The notes under the pieces: model-generated
What the model was told of the DNA's origin: nothing
The model's database searches: none
The model's input: only the letters and a program-made list of their open reading frames with translations
In this document: positions 39,346 to 53,900 of the stretch, in pieces
How positions within the stretch are numbered: the first letter of the stretch is position 1
Layout: each line of letters opens with the position of its first letter
Position numbers and translations under genes: made by a program
Source: Cristatella mucedo
Lineage: Eukaryota; Bryozoa; Phylactolaemata; Cristatellidae
Reading direction: 5' to 3'
Assembly (NCBI GenBank): GCA_009760855.2
Contig: WPIO01000046.1
Span: 2,559,501-2,623,500, forward strand
Length of the DNA stretch: 64,000 nt

Positions 39346-42300
39346 AGGACTGGCCGAAGCGGGAAGTCTCGGGAAGAATTCGGTAGTCTGAAGTGCGGCT
39401 GCCTTACCCTTGGGTCTGTCCTAAGACTCAGGGTCTAATGTATTTTTATATCGTCTAGCAGGAAGTAAATTCCTTTCTATGAGCTTTTCGTTAGCGCCAG
39501 AAATAAAGCAGCGCATCGACTGATTGGTTTCAACAGCGTGTGCAATGCCAGCACGCACGAGCAGTGTAAAGAGGGTAATTAACACGGATGGAGCAAAGGC
39601 CGAGTAGAACATGCCATGGGTTTGCGGCTTCGTTTGAAACTCAGAATTTGAAATTCAAGTCGACGGACGGCAGGCGCCGTCGCTGCATTTACAGCACTCA
39701 TCGAGATGGGTCAGACCGAGGTATTATTTACCGCGGATCTTCGGGCATGCTTTGCATGCTGACTGGTGCTATAACGACCATCGGGCGCCAAGAGTAAAGG
39801 CCCTCGGAGGGTTAAATCTGCGACTGATCTACCAAAACTAACACCACTGAGAGACACAGCAAATTAAAATCTAAGATTGGTTCGCTGAAGCCAATTCCAA
39901 CGAAGGACATAGCAATTGCAAACTTTAGGCTCCGTCCAGTTTCCGGTAGGCAAACAGCATAAAAATGGAATATCGCTCTTAGTAAGTAATATCGTCCGTA
40001 AGTGCTATTTTCCAGCTGTAGGTCATGATCAGAGACAGCTGGTTAAATTCAAGCAAAGCGTACCGATCTTATGACATCACATTACGATTCAAAATTTTGG
40101 GGATCTGACGACTCACATGAAATGTATTTTAGCCATTTAGCCTGCTCTGCCTCTACCCTTTGACCAGCTTCCGCGGACCGGCAGAAACCACTTTCGGCTG
40201 TCTTCCGTTACATTATATTAAAATATAATGTCATATGCCCTTTCTAAGTGGCAGGAAATTTTCGAAGGCAACGCCGCTGTGCAACTATTAGCTGCACAGG
40301 AAATTTCGTTATTTAAACTCCAAAATGCATACATACTAGCACTTGGAGCAATAGTTTGCTCGTCTAGCGTGGGCGCCCTAAAGGCGGCTCGGAGCAGCCG
40401 GTACCCGGTAGCTGGACCGCCGCCACATTGGTAGGCTTTTCCGCGACAAAGATCGACGAAGATCTGCCGAAGAGAGTTCTGATGGCGGCAACGTGGCCAG
40501 GGCCGCCGACCGTGGCAAGACCCGCGAGAACGTCGGATACTCGCGTAAAAGTTTCGACGACTCTCCGTTAAAGGGGATGTGCCGGGAATGGCGCTGAGGG
40601 TTCCTCATTGCTTCTGCTCCAAGAAAAGAAGTCGAAAAGGCCGCCAGTCAGTTCTCGCTGATGCCCGTCCACTTTGCTGCGGCGGCGCCGGCTTCGTTTA
40701 CGACGGTCGCACGCGTATGGATTCGCCATCTCCGAGCAAAGCTTCTGCTGTTCAGCTTGTAGTCGCCGCCAACCGCTGGCTTCGCCTCGAGACATTTTCC
40801 TCGCATGCTCCCCGCATCGCGAGACTAGCGTTCGCCTGGGTTTCGTGCATGACGGCCGTTCTTTTGCGGAGGCAGGGCGTCCTGAAAGCAGGGCATCGCT
40901 TGAGGGGGCTCGGCGAGCGTGGAGTGTTCGCGGCGGGCAGCGAGGAAGATGAAGCCTCCGGCCACAAAGAGGAGCTGTGCAGCATGTTGCATATCTGCCA
41001 AAGCTGAGCGGGCGCTGCCGCCGCGCGCGCGTATGCACTCCTGAAAAGTAGCAGTTGAGGCTAAGGATACAAGGCTCAGGATACGAGGCGTCGGGTCGGT
41101 TGCTCCGATAGAAGAGAGGAGAGGATAGCGTCTGCCCGAAAGGCTGGCGTCTGGCGGAAAGTAAGAAGCGACTGTAAGGATCGCACAACCCTCCTCCAGT
41201 AATTGGCTGGCACAAGCTGGCTGCCAGCCCCGAGCGACTTGCGTGTGGGCACGCCGCCTGCAGGCATCTTGACCCCTGCGGCTGCCGTTCGGTGGAAATG
41301 CAACGTCAGCGTCGGGTCATGCAGGCCATGTCATGAGTCACCCCCTAGTGCAGCCCCGGTAGCCGCAGCCGCTGGGCTCGCCAGCTTGATTAGTGTATGA
41401 CCCGTTCGCAGACGGTCGGCACGAGTGTCCAGGACGAAGCACCTTTAATTGAAAGCTTCAGCGACAAAATGCTAAAAGGAAAAACCGTGTCGGCAGTTTA
41501 AGATTGTCGGTCATTTCAGCACGTGAAAGGTTGGCTAGGCAAGACCTGCATGGCCCTCGAGGGAGTGCGTCCACAGCACAGGGCAGAGAAACTGAACGTT
41601 TCTCCAATCGCTTGCTTTAACGCCGCCGTGCCACGGTGTGCTTCCAATTGTAAACGACGGACGCGAGCCAAAAGCACGAACAGCCTAAGCAGACGCAGCC
41701 TAGCTGTACAAATTGCCCTCGATGCCGTTATACTGTGCGGCTTCGGCGGCGAATTCCGTTATACTGCCGCCGTCGACGCTAGAGCGCTTGGGCTGGAGCG
41801 TCGCTCCAGCGTCGACTCAGGTGAGTGCACCTTCCGTGGGTATTGACTTGCCCCGGCGAATGAAGGGAGTAAAGCGCACGCTGCGAGCGAACGCTTCGCA
41901 GGCGAGGGCAATTCCACGACATTCGGTATTTAGGGCCATCATAATCTAGGCTGTGCTTTCTATTTCTTAAAGATGTACCGAGCTTAGCTGTCTGAGCTCG
42001 GCGGCGGCGGCGGCGAGCCGCTGAGAAGCCCGGAGAGGGAAGTCATTTCCGACAAGCAGGGTGTGTATACTCCCCGAGAACGCTGGTCCCCATCTGCCGG
42101 GCTCGATGGAAACCCGGGATCTCTCGCACCGAAACGTCTCTTCAATGCGGGGACAAGCTTGTGCGACTCGATGCATTTCTTATGTGTCCCGTAAAGCAGG
42201 AGTAGCAGTCGGTGTGAAATCTTTACCAGCAACGTAGGATTGACTCTCGTGCAACAAAGTACAAGGGAAAATTTCGCAGCTGGAGAAGAAAAACGGTCGG

Positions 42301-43051
42301 AGAACTATTGCAACTTCAAATGACTGCTAAAGAAGAAGTGTTGCAACAGCAGCAAAATAAGAGCATGGCATCGCAGCATTGCATCGGGGAACTCCTTCCA
42401 TGATCGAGAACCTACGTTTGTGAAAAGCCTCCTTTATTAACAGCCTCTAAATGAAAGGAGACAGATAGTGTATTGGCTGCACAGAGGGCTAGCGCCGAGA
42501 GACAGGAGTGAGAACGGGAGCAGGTGTCCTTTGTCTTGGGAGACACAGGACATTCTACACAAACTGTGTTACATAACTTTCGCAATTCGACCAGTCGCTT
42601 ATATTGAGTAGGCCTCTCATCATCATTTGGGCTTTCTGGCGCATTTTAGAAGCCCTGCCGAGCTCTGAAGCTGCATCACAACGGTCCAGCTTTGTCATGA
42701 CCATCTCTCTAACTAGAACGATCTTCAAAGGAATTCTGCCGTCATCATAACATCAGAGCATCATGAACATCAGAAGAAATTGAACGAGTTCGTCATGCAA
42801 AAGTATGAATCTGTATAAATTTTGGAGTCAGAAGGGGAGAACTGGTTTCAGCCTCTTTCACCACCCACGGACCGATCCGAAGGCTTATGTATCGCAGGCT
42901 GTCCATTAGTTTATCTTTTAACCTTCCTAATGATTGGCTGCCCTGGATTGACAAATGGACTGCCCTCCTTGGCTTAATCCCGGCAAGGCCTTTGCCGAGA
43001 CTAGCCCAAAGAAGATACGGAGTTAAGCTGCACTGGCTGACTAAGGATAAT

Positions 43052-43228
43052 ACGAGCCGTGATGACACACTAGGTAAGGCGCTTGCTTTCACGACATCGG
43101 TCCCGAGGTTACGTGGGTTCGATTCCTTCGGTGGGCGATTCTTTATCGCCACTGCAAGGGGTGGTGATAGCCGTAAAGGCTCTTCTGTCGCTATACAAAA
43201 GAAGAGGCTGTTTAATCAGCTAGGATCT
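43052..43228 (+). mobile_element. SINE-B, near full length
   Basis: Head GATGACACACTAGGTAAGGC, B box GTGGGTTCGATTCCTTCGGT, GGGCGATTCTTTATCGCCAC, GTAAAGGCTCTTCTGTCGCT and AGGCTGTTTAATCAGCT. Closely similar to the 29752 copy. Confidence 0.88.
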
Positions 43229-43607
43229 ATTTTATTTACGAGCTCATCGGTGTTGACTAGAATGAACCACTGTAATACTGAGTTGGAGACTCGTCACTTC
43301 GGTCACTAGTCCCAAATGAAGCCGAGTTGGGAGACATTCTTCTCAGAACTAGACTGGCTTCGTTGCCGCAGGGAAGATCTCTTTCCATTTACAATGGCTT
43401 GCGAATCTCGATTACTGGGATACATTTTTCTTAGCTCCAACGCCGTCTGAGCGCTCCAGGCTCAGACGATCGAGGCTCAGACGAGTAGATCCTCGCTCCA
43501 TTGATGATTAAGGCGCCAGACCACCGGGAACGCGAGTTGACGAGTCGGTTAGTCCCGTGGTCATCCCTCAATGTTCGGGACCTTCGAGATTGAGCCGACT
43601 CAGGCCC

Positions 43608-43690
43608 TCTTACCCAGAGCAGAGTCAGTACCTCGGACACTCTTATCCAGAGCAGAGTCAGTACCTCTGACCCAGAGCAGAGTCGATACT
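43608..43690. repeat. Imperfect tandem repeat of CCAGAGCAGAGTCAGTACCT units
   Basis: Three copies of CCAGAGCAGAGTC(A/G) with spacing of about 36 and 28 bp, about 0.9 kb before gene 2. Function unknown. Confidence 0.85.
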
Positions 43691-44445
43691 TTCCTCCGTC
43701 GTAGCGCTCCGTATACAGGACCAGATCGCGTTCGCTTGCAGCGAGTGAGTCGCGGTAGGGGGGAGTCAAGTGTTAAAAACCGAACCGGAAGTGCACGGAC
43801 ATTACCCCTGAGAATAAAGGTTTGGCAAGATCCCCCGTATTCGTGCTTAGTAACGAACTCTAACGCATGGCAGCGACTACATAGCCACGGTGGCGGTCAA
43901 TAGGATCTCGCCCGAAAATATTTAGGCGAGTCGACCTATTGGGATGGTGGACGGTCAGTCGAAATAGTCCTTCAGGTCTCGTCATTTTAGGCTAGAGCCA
44001 GCAGCTAAACTCGGGGCTCGAAGTAACGCACGGGCTCGTGCACGCTAAGTGGCGGAGCAAGGCACCTTCCTCAGCAAAGGCCCAGGCCCATACAACCCCA
44101 ACCGTGAAGCGCTCCAGTGAGCACATCCAATCGCTCAGAACACTTACTCAAGCGGCGAAGACTGTAAGGCACTTTTCGATTGAGAGAGAATGCCATTGTA
44201 TCGTGCGAGCCGCTATTGGCTTCCCGTATGCCTCCATGGGCGTCCCATTCAGCCTGGCCCGCCCTGTTGGTGTGTCTAATGCTGACGTGTCTTGGGCACG
44301 TCGACATTCACCAGACCGCAGTGGGGCACGCTAAGATCTCCTCATCTCGGCATCCCAGGTAACGCGAGCTAGCAGGATGTGGCCGAGCTGCGGTCCGAGG
44401 CCATCGGGTTAAAGGTCAGGCACTCGTGGGCGTGCCGCGATCTCG

Positions 44446-44454
44446 GTATATAGG
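44446..44454 (+). promoter_or_regulatory. Possible TATA box of gene 2
   Basis: GGTATATAG lies 76-84 nt before the gene 2 ATG in otherwise G+C-rich DNA. It would place the start about 30 nt downstream and leave a leader of roughly 50 nt. Based on motif and position only. Confidence 0.4.
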
Positions 44455-44529
44455 CCGGTGGCCGAGAGCGTGTTCGGTCGCTACGTCACCCACGATTTTC
44501 GCTGCAGACCAGTGAGGTATCGAGCAGTT

Positions 44530-44640
44530 ATGGAGCGCCGTACGTTCGCCATCGTGCTGCGTCGCGATCAGGCCAGCGTTTCGTGGGGATTCCGCCTTCA
44601 AGGCGGCGTGAACTTCGCGGCTCCGCTCACTGTGCAGTCC
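44530..44640 (+). CDS. Zasp-like: Gene 2 exon 1: start codon and first half of the PDZ domain
   Basis: The exon encodes 37 residues from the ATG to GTGCAGTCC|GTAAGT (phase 0). The signature is SWGFRLQGGVNFAAPLTV. Compared with gene 1 it has four more N-terminal residues, and PW of the loop has become SW. No in-frame ATG is seen just upstream, so this start is preferred. Confidence 0.93.
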
Positions 44641-47600
44641 GTAAGTGGCCAGCCATTGCAGTCGACCTTGCCGCCCCTCGCAGCGCGTGCGCGGGAGGTT
44701 GCAGACGACCTCGCCGTCCGTCGCGGCGTCCTCGGCCCGCCCGCCCGCCCGCAGGCCGGCCTGCGGTTCGTGCTGGCCTCTCCCTGCTTCATCCGCTCGC
44801 GGTGTCTCGCTATCGCGAACGGTAGAGGCGTCTCGCGTGACTGGCTTTTTGCACTGCGCGCCGTGCGTAGTAGCGCTAGGGCCTTCAGAGCGTCGTATTT
44901 CGCTTCTCTTGCTCAGCGAGCCAGCCAGCCAGCCAGCCGGCCAGCGCGTCGGTCTCTCGCGGCTCCCACGTGAGGGGGGCCTGCTTGCGTTCGGGCGGGG
45001 CATTGGGCCGGTGCCCCCCAGCCCAGCCCAGCCCAGCCCATGCACTGGCTGCTCCGGCGAGTCTTCTGTCGGACTTCGCTGACGCTGGCCCTGGCTGTAA
45101 AGCGGCTGGGCTGCCAGAGATGTTTGCATGGTCGTCTGTCGGCGGCCCAGGCTCAGGAATCCTTGGCCGCCCCAAGGATCAAGTGAAACACTAGCCGACG
45201 CCACTCGGCTGGAGGCCAGCCCCTCTTGTTCGGTCTGCGGCCTCCATTAGCTGTTGGAAAGTTTGCTTTGCCTGTTCGCCTTTCGTCTGTGTGCAGCGAT
45301 TCGGAGATTATTGGTCCAGAGAGTCGTCGGGGACCTCGCTCGAAAGAGGCTGCTAATCCACGTGGGTGCCCGGTTTTAGATCAGGCCAACGTGTCAGAGT
45401 GAGCCCGAAGGGAACGGGGAGGAGCAAGAGCAAGTAATCGTTGGGCTCAGACCGGGCTAGACTGGGTGTGTAGGAAGGGCAGAGCTGGATCAATGTCGTA
45501 GGTGATTCACCTTCTCTCGACACCGTTCGGCAGCTCTTTATTACCTGGAAATGAGGTTGGGGGATGGGAGGATTGTGGGGGTAGGACCAACTAGACCATT
45601 AGCGACACATAGCTTGTTACCAACATAGCAGGTCACAAATGAAGTTCTACCTCACATTATATCGACACCCGACCATATGAAAATAGGGCATCTACCTACT
45701 TCCCTCTCTGGGGCTGTGGTTCATATTTACAGCCATTGTTGGCTGACGGATGAATTCATGATTAGCATTTTATGAGCCGTCGGAACAATGGGTGGTTAGC
45801 CATCACGTGCCACATTCTCTTTAGTGGTTACTTGTATTGGGCTACTGCTGACCTGGTCTCACTGCATTGCATGATTATGCCGTACACTGCCAGCACGGGA
45901 ACCCAGATCTGGCACAAGCAACTGCAGTGCTGTGTTTTATCTACCGGGGCCTTTGATTTCGGAATGCCTTTGAAGATAACCTTTGTTTTCAGATTCATCG
46001 TAAATATTTGCCTGTCCACGTGCTTCCCCATAGGGTTGAACCAGAGCTTCAGAAGTCCTTCCTCATCCGTGGCCTCAGCCTGATATGCTTGCCACTTCGA
46101 GAAGCTTGAAGAGGGCGTGCTGGGGCATGGAGGATTAGGCAGGTGGCAGGTGCTTGGTGGTGGATGGGTTAGATACACCCATCCTAAGATTATCCTTTGC
46201 CATCCACAGGAACATGTAGTTCTGGAATTAGTCTGCAAGTGATGGATGTAAATGTAAGTTAGTTCGACACCTCAACGGCTCGTTCGGGCTAAGTTTGGTG
46301 CTACACAGAATTGGAATTCTTTCATTTGTTGATAATTAACTCTGAAGCGGTATGCATTAACATGGTCCGGGAATGTTACATGCTCTTCCACAGTTGGCTT
46401 TTCTAGCTACTAGATTTGCTGATAGGATGTAGAGCTTGTATGTCTTGTTTATTGGCTTGCTTCACTCGAGCTTGCTAGGTGGTGCTCTTGATAACTCGAC
46501 TGATCTCTGAACTTTAGATGAGACTGATAGGTAAGTCCTACAGCCCTGTACTAGCACTGGAATAAGCAGAACGAAAAGTCAAGCTCTTTTCCTAGTAGCT
46601 CTGCGAGAGGCATCAGGCAAAAAAGCACCGGGCAGCAGGACCGAGCAGCAGCAGTCGATTCGTAGATTGTATGTACAGCATGACCAAGGTGCTGCCAGTA
46701 AAGGAAAGGCTTGCTGATTTCACAGCCTCATTTATATAGTCGCAGAAGAGCCTCAATAGCTATAAAGGGTTGCCCACTGCAGGATTTGAACCCGCGACCA
46801 CAGTCGTGAAGAGCTAGCGGCTCAATTTAAGGGCTGACACGCAGACAACCACACTATGACTAGATTGTATCTTGCGCGGATCTGCATGGGAGCTCATGTT
46901 CAACTGAATTCATATGGTCCGTTGGTGGAGAGCGGTGGCAACTGTGAAACTACGATCTCGGATGAGAATTGTAATGTATTGTAGCATGATGAGAGCAGGG
47001 CATTATTAATTTGTACATATCCCATAACTATGCTTGCCATTAATAATAAAAACAACAGCAATCTGTATAATGCCTGATGATAATGAGAGAACTAAATGAG
47101 AGGACTAAATCTCTTTCAATGCACTTTACATATGCTGCAAATGAAGAATTTCACTTGGTTAGTAATACCATGACCAGCGTCAGCACGCGTAAGCACATGA
47201 AGGATTTCTATCGTGTGCCTGGAAAATTCTGAGGATGCTGGTGGGCCTGTCGAGCCCTGTAGCATATGTGAAGTACCTGAATATAGATTTAAGTTCTCTT
47301 AAGGTGCTATACAGATGAATTATTATTATTATTTTCAAACGTAGTCAAGTCAGGGGATGTGATGTCAATCGGGAGTATGTTCCAATTGGAAGCATGGAAA
47401 CTGAAAGCAAGGTCTCAAAAGGATTTGAGGTAGGGTATATAGGCACAGCTATAGGACCTGAGTCAGGGTGGTACGATGCAAACTCTGAGAAGGAATAATT
47501 TCCGATAGATAGGCCAGAGCAAGAGACGATGGTACAGAGGGGTGATAGGGCATTGAAGTTGATATGCTTTCATTAAGCATGGCTGCTGAATGGTTTGGCT

Positions 47601-48426
47601 CTTGCTGACCAGCTGGGTATCAGCCCAAGGGTAAGTGCTTGCAGTTCACGATCCAGGTCGTGGGTTCGAGTCCTGCTGCAGGCAATCCTTAATTGCTCCC
47701 TGCAAGCAGGCGTGATAGCCACACATTCTGGTCACACATTCTGGTCATCCGCTATATGAATGACTGAATTAGATGACCCTTTACTTAGCGAGGCCACCAC
47801 CACCCCTCCTTGACAATGCAGCATTCACTAAGCTGGCCTGTGGTTATATTTCTTCTATATCACTTCTTCTATATCACTTCTCGCCGACCTGCACTGGCTA
47901 CCAGTCAAGCAACGGATTGACTTCAAGGTTTTGTCGCTCACTCTTAGGTCCCTTCATTCTATGGCTCCAGCCTATCTTTCAGATATACTACCCCATCAGG
48001 CCAAGCATCGTACCACCCGCTTTTCGGAATCCAACAGTCTAGAAATACCTCGTACAAACCTTAAATCCTTTGGAGACCGTGCATTTAGTTCGTATGCTCC
48101 CACAGCCTGGAACTCCCTCCCGACCTGCATCAGAACATCCCCTGACCTGACCACATTTAAAAGGAACCTAAAAACACACCTATTTAGGACAGCATTTAGT
48201 GGGTCCCTGTGATTCGTCCTTGATGTGCTTATGCGTGCTGACACGGTGCATGCTGCCACTAACCACATTTGCATGCTGACCCTGTGCATGTCACCCCTAA
48301 CCATATTATTCATTTCGTTTGTTTTTCAAGCATGATTTTACTTACCATTCAATTGCATTTCACTTTGCAGCAAATGTAAAGCGCCTAGAGAGAGATTGAG
48401 TTCTCTGAGGGCGCTTTATCAAGTGA

Positions 48427-48462
<36 letters not shown>

Positions 48463-50735
48463 GCGTTTTCCCCAGCTAGCCACCTGTTTGCAGTTTTAGT
48501 TTTAGACGGTTTGTTCTGTGTCTTGTTAGGTTCAGCCGAACAGCATTGCTGCTCTAGCAGGTCTCATGGCTGGCGACGGGGTACTGAAGATCAATGGCAA
48601 GAATGCCGATCTCATGGAGCACGAGATGGCCAAGGAGGAGATTGTGAAGTCTGGCAATGAGGTCAATTTTTTCGTGCAAAGGTGAGCCGAGATTCTGGTT
48701 TCAAAAAGCTGTGATTAAGTTTGATTTCCATCCGTTGCCTTTGCAGAAAGCATCGCTTGCTGCCCAACCTGAATTGTCTGTACAGCAAAACGTTCTAAGA
48801 GGGCCTTTTTCTTCGTTTAAGAAAATAATTAAAAAACCCAGCACTTTTCGCTCAGAGTGAGTCTTTCTCCTTTCCGTCTCCTTCTCATCTATCTCCTCCC
48901 TGCCTTTGTGTCACACCACTCAGTAGAATGAGCCAGATGGTTCCCCGACGGCCAATTCCTGGTCCAATAAAATTCTCTTCTCTGTCTTTTGAAGATTAAG
49001 GATGTTTGAAGCTCTCCAAACATAAACACTTCATCACTTGATACTGGCTTTTATAGCGGTTTGTGAAAGGCATATGTGTCTAAAATAGGGTTTAGGCTTT
49101 TTCAATGTTGCTTCGATTCCAAGATCAAGAGAGCAAACTCCTTTCGCCGGCTGGAAAAGAGGTAGAAAACATCGCTCGCCAGTGTGAAAAATGGAAAAAT
49201 GGAAAACGGGAGTTTTGGCGTTGGTTTGGCCCAGCGGTTAAGGTGCTCACCCCGACCGAGGTCTGGGTGAATGTATTTGATGGCCGAGGTCGTGAGCTGG
49301 AGCCCCGTTGGGTATGTGAAGCATCTGAGTAGAGATTAAGTTCTCTTAGGGCCCTATACAAATAAATTATATTTATATCCCTCTCTCAGACACTTGCAGG
49401 TATCTCCTTGCCTCGTCAATACCTGCCGACTAATCTACCGTAAGATCAAAGATTGTAAGATCAAACCCGGTGTTTTTATAATTATAAAACATTTAGAGCT
49501 AGCCCTTGGCTGCCGGCGATTGTGCGTGTGTGTTGCACTAGCAGATAATAATTAACCGTTTGTTGCACCCTAAGAGAATCAAATCTGTATGCAAGTGCTT
49601 TACAACTCCCTGCAAAGGAAAGCATAGCCAAGGGCTAATGACATGCAGGATATAATGTTTAGACAAGCACATATAAGCACACAAGTATCATGCTTAAGCA
49701 TCGTTTACATATTGACTTTCCTTAATAACGACACCAACTTTTTTCTAGTTAAGACTTCTACACTACCTTTGCAGAAAAGATGGCCGACTGAATCCTGCCC
49801 ACATTCCCACGCTCTTATACAGGAGGCTAGATAAGACGGAGAATTCCCAGAAAGCCACCAGACCAACACTTGCAGAAATTGACTTGCCTCTTCAGTCATC
49901 ATTGTAGACGAGTAGGTGAATAGGAAAAAGAAAAAAAGTAAAAGACACGTATAAGAATGCTTTTCAGTGAAAGTGTATAGTGCTAAGTAATGCACACAGT
50001 TAACAGTGTGTTGATGCATTCCATGTACAGATGCAAGACATCTTCTATAAATGGGTGGAGCCATAGCAACAATTTGCAGGCATCCTGTGTTCAGGGACTT
50101 GCCCTGAACGCCTCTATAAAACACGAATGTCAGCCATTTTTGTTTCGGTCAGGATACATGTGACATACCTCGTGGTTTCGATTGGTTAGCTGGTCTAACT
50201 CGGATGCTCACAGTAGAAGCAGCTTATACTTCTTGACAGTTGACCTATGTGACTCCAATCCAAGATGTGGTGACGTGGTAGCGCAAACCAGAAGGAAATT
50301 GGCACACAATCGACACTTAGGAGAAAATTCGTGAGTGTAATGCAGCTGTAGACAAGCATGCTAAAGAATGCAAGAAGACGCCCATTGCCACTGATTAATA
50401 GGACCTCTTGTTGCATGCATTGAATCAAGCAGGCAAAGTACACAGGCTTAAACGCCAAGATCATTAGACTGGTCAACATTAGAGAATGATGAGCCGATGA
50501 ACAGATGTATCCTTAGCTGAGACTTGATTGATGCCATGTCAATGCAGGGGTGAAGAAGCCGGAAGCGAGCTCCTGCTTTTGCTGCAGGCAAACTGAATGC
50601 CGGACCTCCAAACGATTTCAATTTAGTGTAAGAGACCGTGAGACTACTGGAGGAGCAAGGAGGTCGGATGGGTTGGCTGGTGTAAGAGAGTAATGCGATT
50701 TACGTAGGCCGGGGAGAGAGAGAGAGAGAGGAGAG

Positions 50736-50766
<31 letters not shown>

Positions 50767-50918
50767 GAAAGAGGGAGGGAGGGGAGGGAGGGAGGGGAGG
50801 TAGGGAAGGGAAAGAGAGAGAGAGGAGGAAGGAAGGGAAGAGAGAAAGAGGAAGGAGGGAGGAGAGAGAGAGGAAGAGAGGAAGGGAGGGGAGAGAGAGA
50901 GAAAGAGAGGAAGGGAGG

Positions 50919-50966
<48 letters not shown>

Positions 50967-53900
50967 GGAAGGGAAAAGAGAGGGGGGCCTCGAAGGCGTT
51001 TCGATGCTTAAATAGGAGCCATTGAAGCTCCGACAGAAATGCTGTCACACATGATGGCTGACGTCGCAGCTATGCCGTTGAGGAATGACCAGACGAGTTT
51101 AAAAGTTAAAGGTTAGCTGATTCATTAGCCTGCCTCGTTGTCTAATGGCAGAAGATCCGTAACGGATATCACCACCGTTTGCAGTGGGCTGTAAAGGATC
51201 GCCCACTGCATGACTACAACCTACGACCTGGGTCATGAGGTGCGAGCGTCTTACCGCTGGGCTAAGACCCAGAGCTGCCACTGTAGTTGCTGGCTATTAA
51301 GGGCTCAGGCCCGAAGCCCAAAACAAAGGGAATGGCAAAACTCACGAACTAGTCGGCTTTCATTGCAAACTTTTTAACCCAAAAAGTGTAGCTGATTCAA
51401 CAGCCTTATTTATATAGCAACAGAAGAGCCTTAATGGCTATCATTACCACACACACTGGGCAATCAAGGACCTCTCGATGCAGGACTCGAACCCATGACC
51501 TGAGGCAGAAGAGTCAAAGTGGCCTTCAATTCAGCTAGGCATGTACCCTGCAGGCGTAACAGGACTTACAGAACCTTTTAGGTGTTTCCTTGCATTTGCC
51601 GCCAAAGACTACTCATATAAATTCAGTGTACTGCTTAGGGTTTCACAGGTTGCCACGGTGGCTACGGTGGTGACAGCTTTGTAGGGGTTTATCCGGACTC
51701 TTGTAACTCGTGCAGCGTATTGTATATGCTCTCTGGCCCGCCGACAGTGGCAGGCGTAGTGGTTGCATTTGATGCCGAAATTTCGCAACTAGAAATGCAT
51801 ACATTCATTCACACAGCACTCTGGGATCCGGCTCGAGTACTTAAGTGGCAATTTAAAGTGGTGGCTTTATAGCCCCTTCTTGATCGCCGTGTGAAGACAA
51901 GCTTCGATAGCTAGAAATCGGTGGGAGCACAAGACCGGTTATCCAGAACTGTGGGATCGTTTCCTGCTCGAGGCAAGATTCCTTTCCGATCGTTCTGTAT
52001 TTTGAAATTAGTACTGGAATGTGGGTATGTTTTTGCCAACATTGCTACCAGCATGTCCAGGCCGTACGTTGGGGTCTGCTTGGATAGTGGGGATTGCCGA
52101 GGCCTTGACCGATCACGGAGGCCAGCCATTGGTGACCCCGATGCATCGATTCAGATAGTCTGGCATTGCCCCCAGCCCTGGATGGATAATACAGCAGTAA
52201 TGATGTAACAATTCAAGTTGGGCCTAAATTGGTCTGCTAGTTTTTATCACTGCGTGGCACTCACTGCAAGATCTGACCTGTCGATTTGCTTCAAGTTATG
52301 TGCACAGTTCAACATTAACTGAGAGTAAGGGTTTGCTGGGTCTTCAAATGGTCATTTAAAATCCACCTGCACATGATCTTTAGATGCATAAGATCGTATC
52401 AGATCATTCTTGGTTTGCAAGTGCAAGGATTGGTTCGAGAGAGTTACTTGATGCATGTACAGAAGAGTGCATTATAACCAGGTGCATCTACAAGCAGTTC
52501 TAGTATCATAAATGTAAGCCACCAAAGCTTACATTCTGGCAGCCAAAGCTGCGGCGTTAGTGAGGCACACTTCGAGCCGATGGCTGCTGCACGAGCTGAT
52601 GGCCGCTGCCAAGTCGTGGCTGAGATGTCATCCTGCTGGTGTTGGCAATCGACTGGGCTCACCATAGTCCTAGCAAGGCAGCATTAAGCCACCGATGGGA
52701 CCATACCTTGATCTTTCCACCACCACTCCATCCACTGGCATCCATTCATTTAGGAAGGCATGTCCCATTTGTCAAGCTCTCAACAAGCTCCTGAAGGTCG
52801 GTGTCCTAGGGGAGGAGCCAGCAGTCGCTAAGCTCGGCCTCTTGATTTTCGTTATTCTCGTGGTGCCCTACATTAGCTAGCAAGTATAATGCTATGCCCG
52901 TGGCTGCCACTGCTGCAACCTCTTTTTTCCAGTCAAGAGCTGCTGAAGCCCCTGCTGCTGCTGCACCAGTCAAGGTCACAGTCAATTCCGTTGGGTCTTT
53001 TAGACAAGTGCTCTCATTGCTCCTTCTCGGAGGAATCGTGCACATGGAGCATGGAAGTGCAAGTGGTGCTTTTTATTTGCTTACCCCTTTTCTGTTGAAA
53101 TCGCCAAGGGCCGACTAAAGCCTCAACTTGGTTTCGTCGACCGCTTGTTAGAATGAGCCAAACTTGCTCGAGAGGTTGTGTAAAGATTGGCTAGTTTCTG
53201 GATGCTTAATAGGGGTGTGGGTCAAGGTCTCAGCTTGTAGCAGCGTCTGTACACCAGGGGCCGGCTGGGAACCTGCCGGGTTGCTTGGTGGCCGTGCTGG
53301 CAGCCACATCAGCCTAGCATGTATAGAGACAAGTCAATTTGGTGGACAGAAAGAAATGGCCATTAAAATGTGAGTACTATGGGTACAGTACACGTGGCTG
53401 TAGTGAGCTTTTCGCAGGCTCAGTCACTTGTGACTTGCGTAAAGGTGTAACCCGTATAGCAGCAGTAAAGTAGTGCTGCAGCAAGTAGTACTAGCTAGCG
53501 AGCACATCCTCGGTCGTCTGCCGATGTTGCCGATTGGAGCAGGACTGCACGAGCTTCCCTGTGCAATCGGTTCTGATTTAGACCTGTTGGCAGACAAGCC
53601 TGGGGTATAGGTGCCTGGCACTAATGACTGTCATTTGGCAGCTAGAGTTAGCTCGGCAGTTTCTGGCCTCTGTTTGCTTTGTTCTTATCTTGACTGGATT
53701 CTCGGTGATGCTCCTATCGGGGGGGGGGAGGGGAGGGGATTGGCAGAAGTAAGCCGCCAGTGACTTCAACTTTACCTACCAGCTGTCATTTACGCTAGTC
53801 GTGTAGTTTGCTGTGCAGAGCAGCACCTACTACAAGCAAAGTGTCAGCCTCTCCTTTCTTTAACATGCTCTCTCTCTCTCTCTCACTCTCTCTCTCTCTC

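Larger units (their letters stand above)
44641..48529. other. Gene 2 intron 1
   Basis: CpG-dense to about 45400, then CpG-poor. It holds short GCCA and CAGCC runs, a SINE-B, a LINE-A with a nested SINE-A fragment, another SINE-B and a LINE-A 3' end ending 50 nt before the exon 2 region. Confidence 0.7.

Noticed and set aside
40568-41215. Minus-strand open frame of 215 codons
   Set aside because: Arg/Ser/Pro-rich composition typical of shadow frames in CpG-rich DNA; no domain, no splice support, overlapping open frames on the other strand.
44416-45204. Minus-strand open frame of 262 codons antisense to gene 2 exon 1
   Set aside because: It is the shadow of G+C-rich sequence around a well-supported PDZ exon and has no recognisable domain.
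52889-53098. Frame with CSHCSFSEESC resembling a zinc knuckle
   Set aside because: One Cys pair only, a run into stop with no LIM continuation; out of place between PDZ exons and linker exons.
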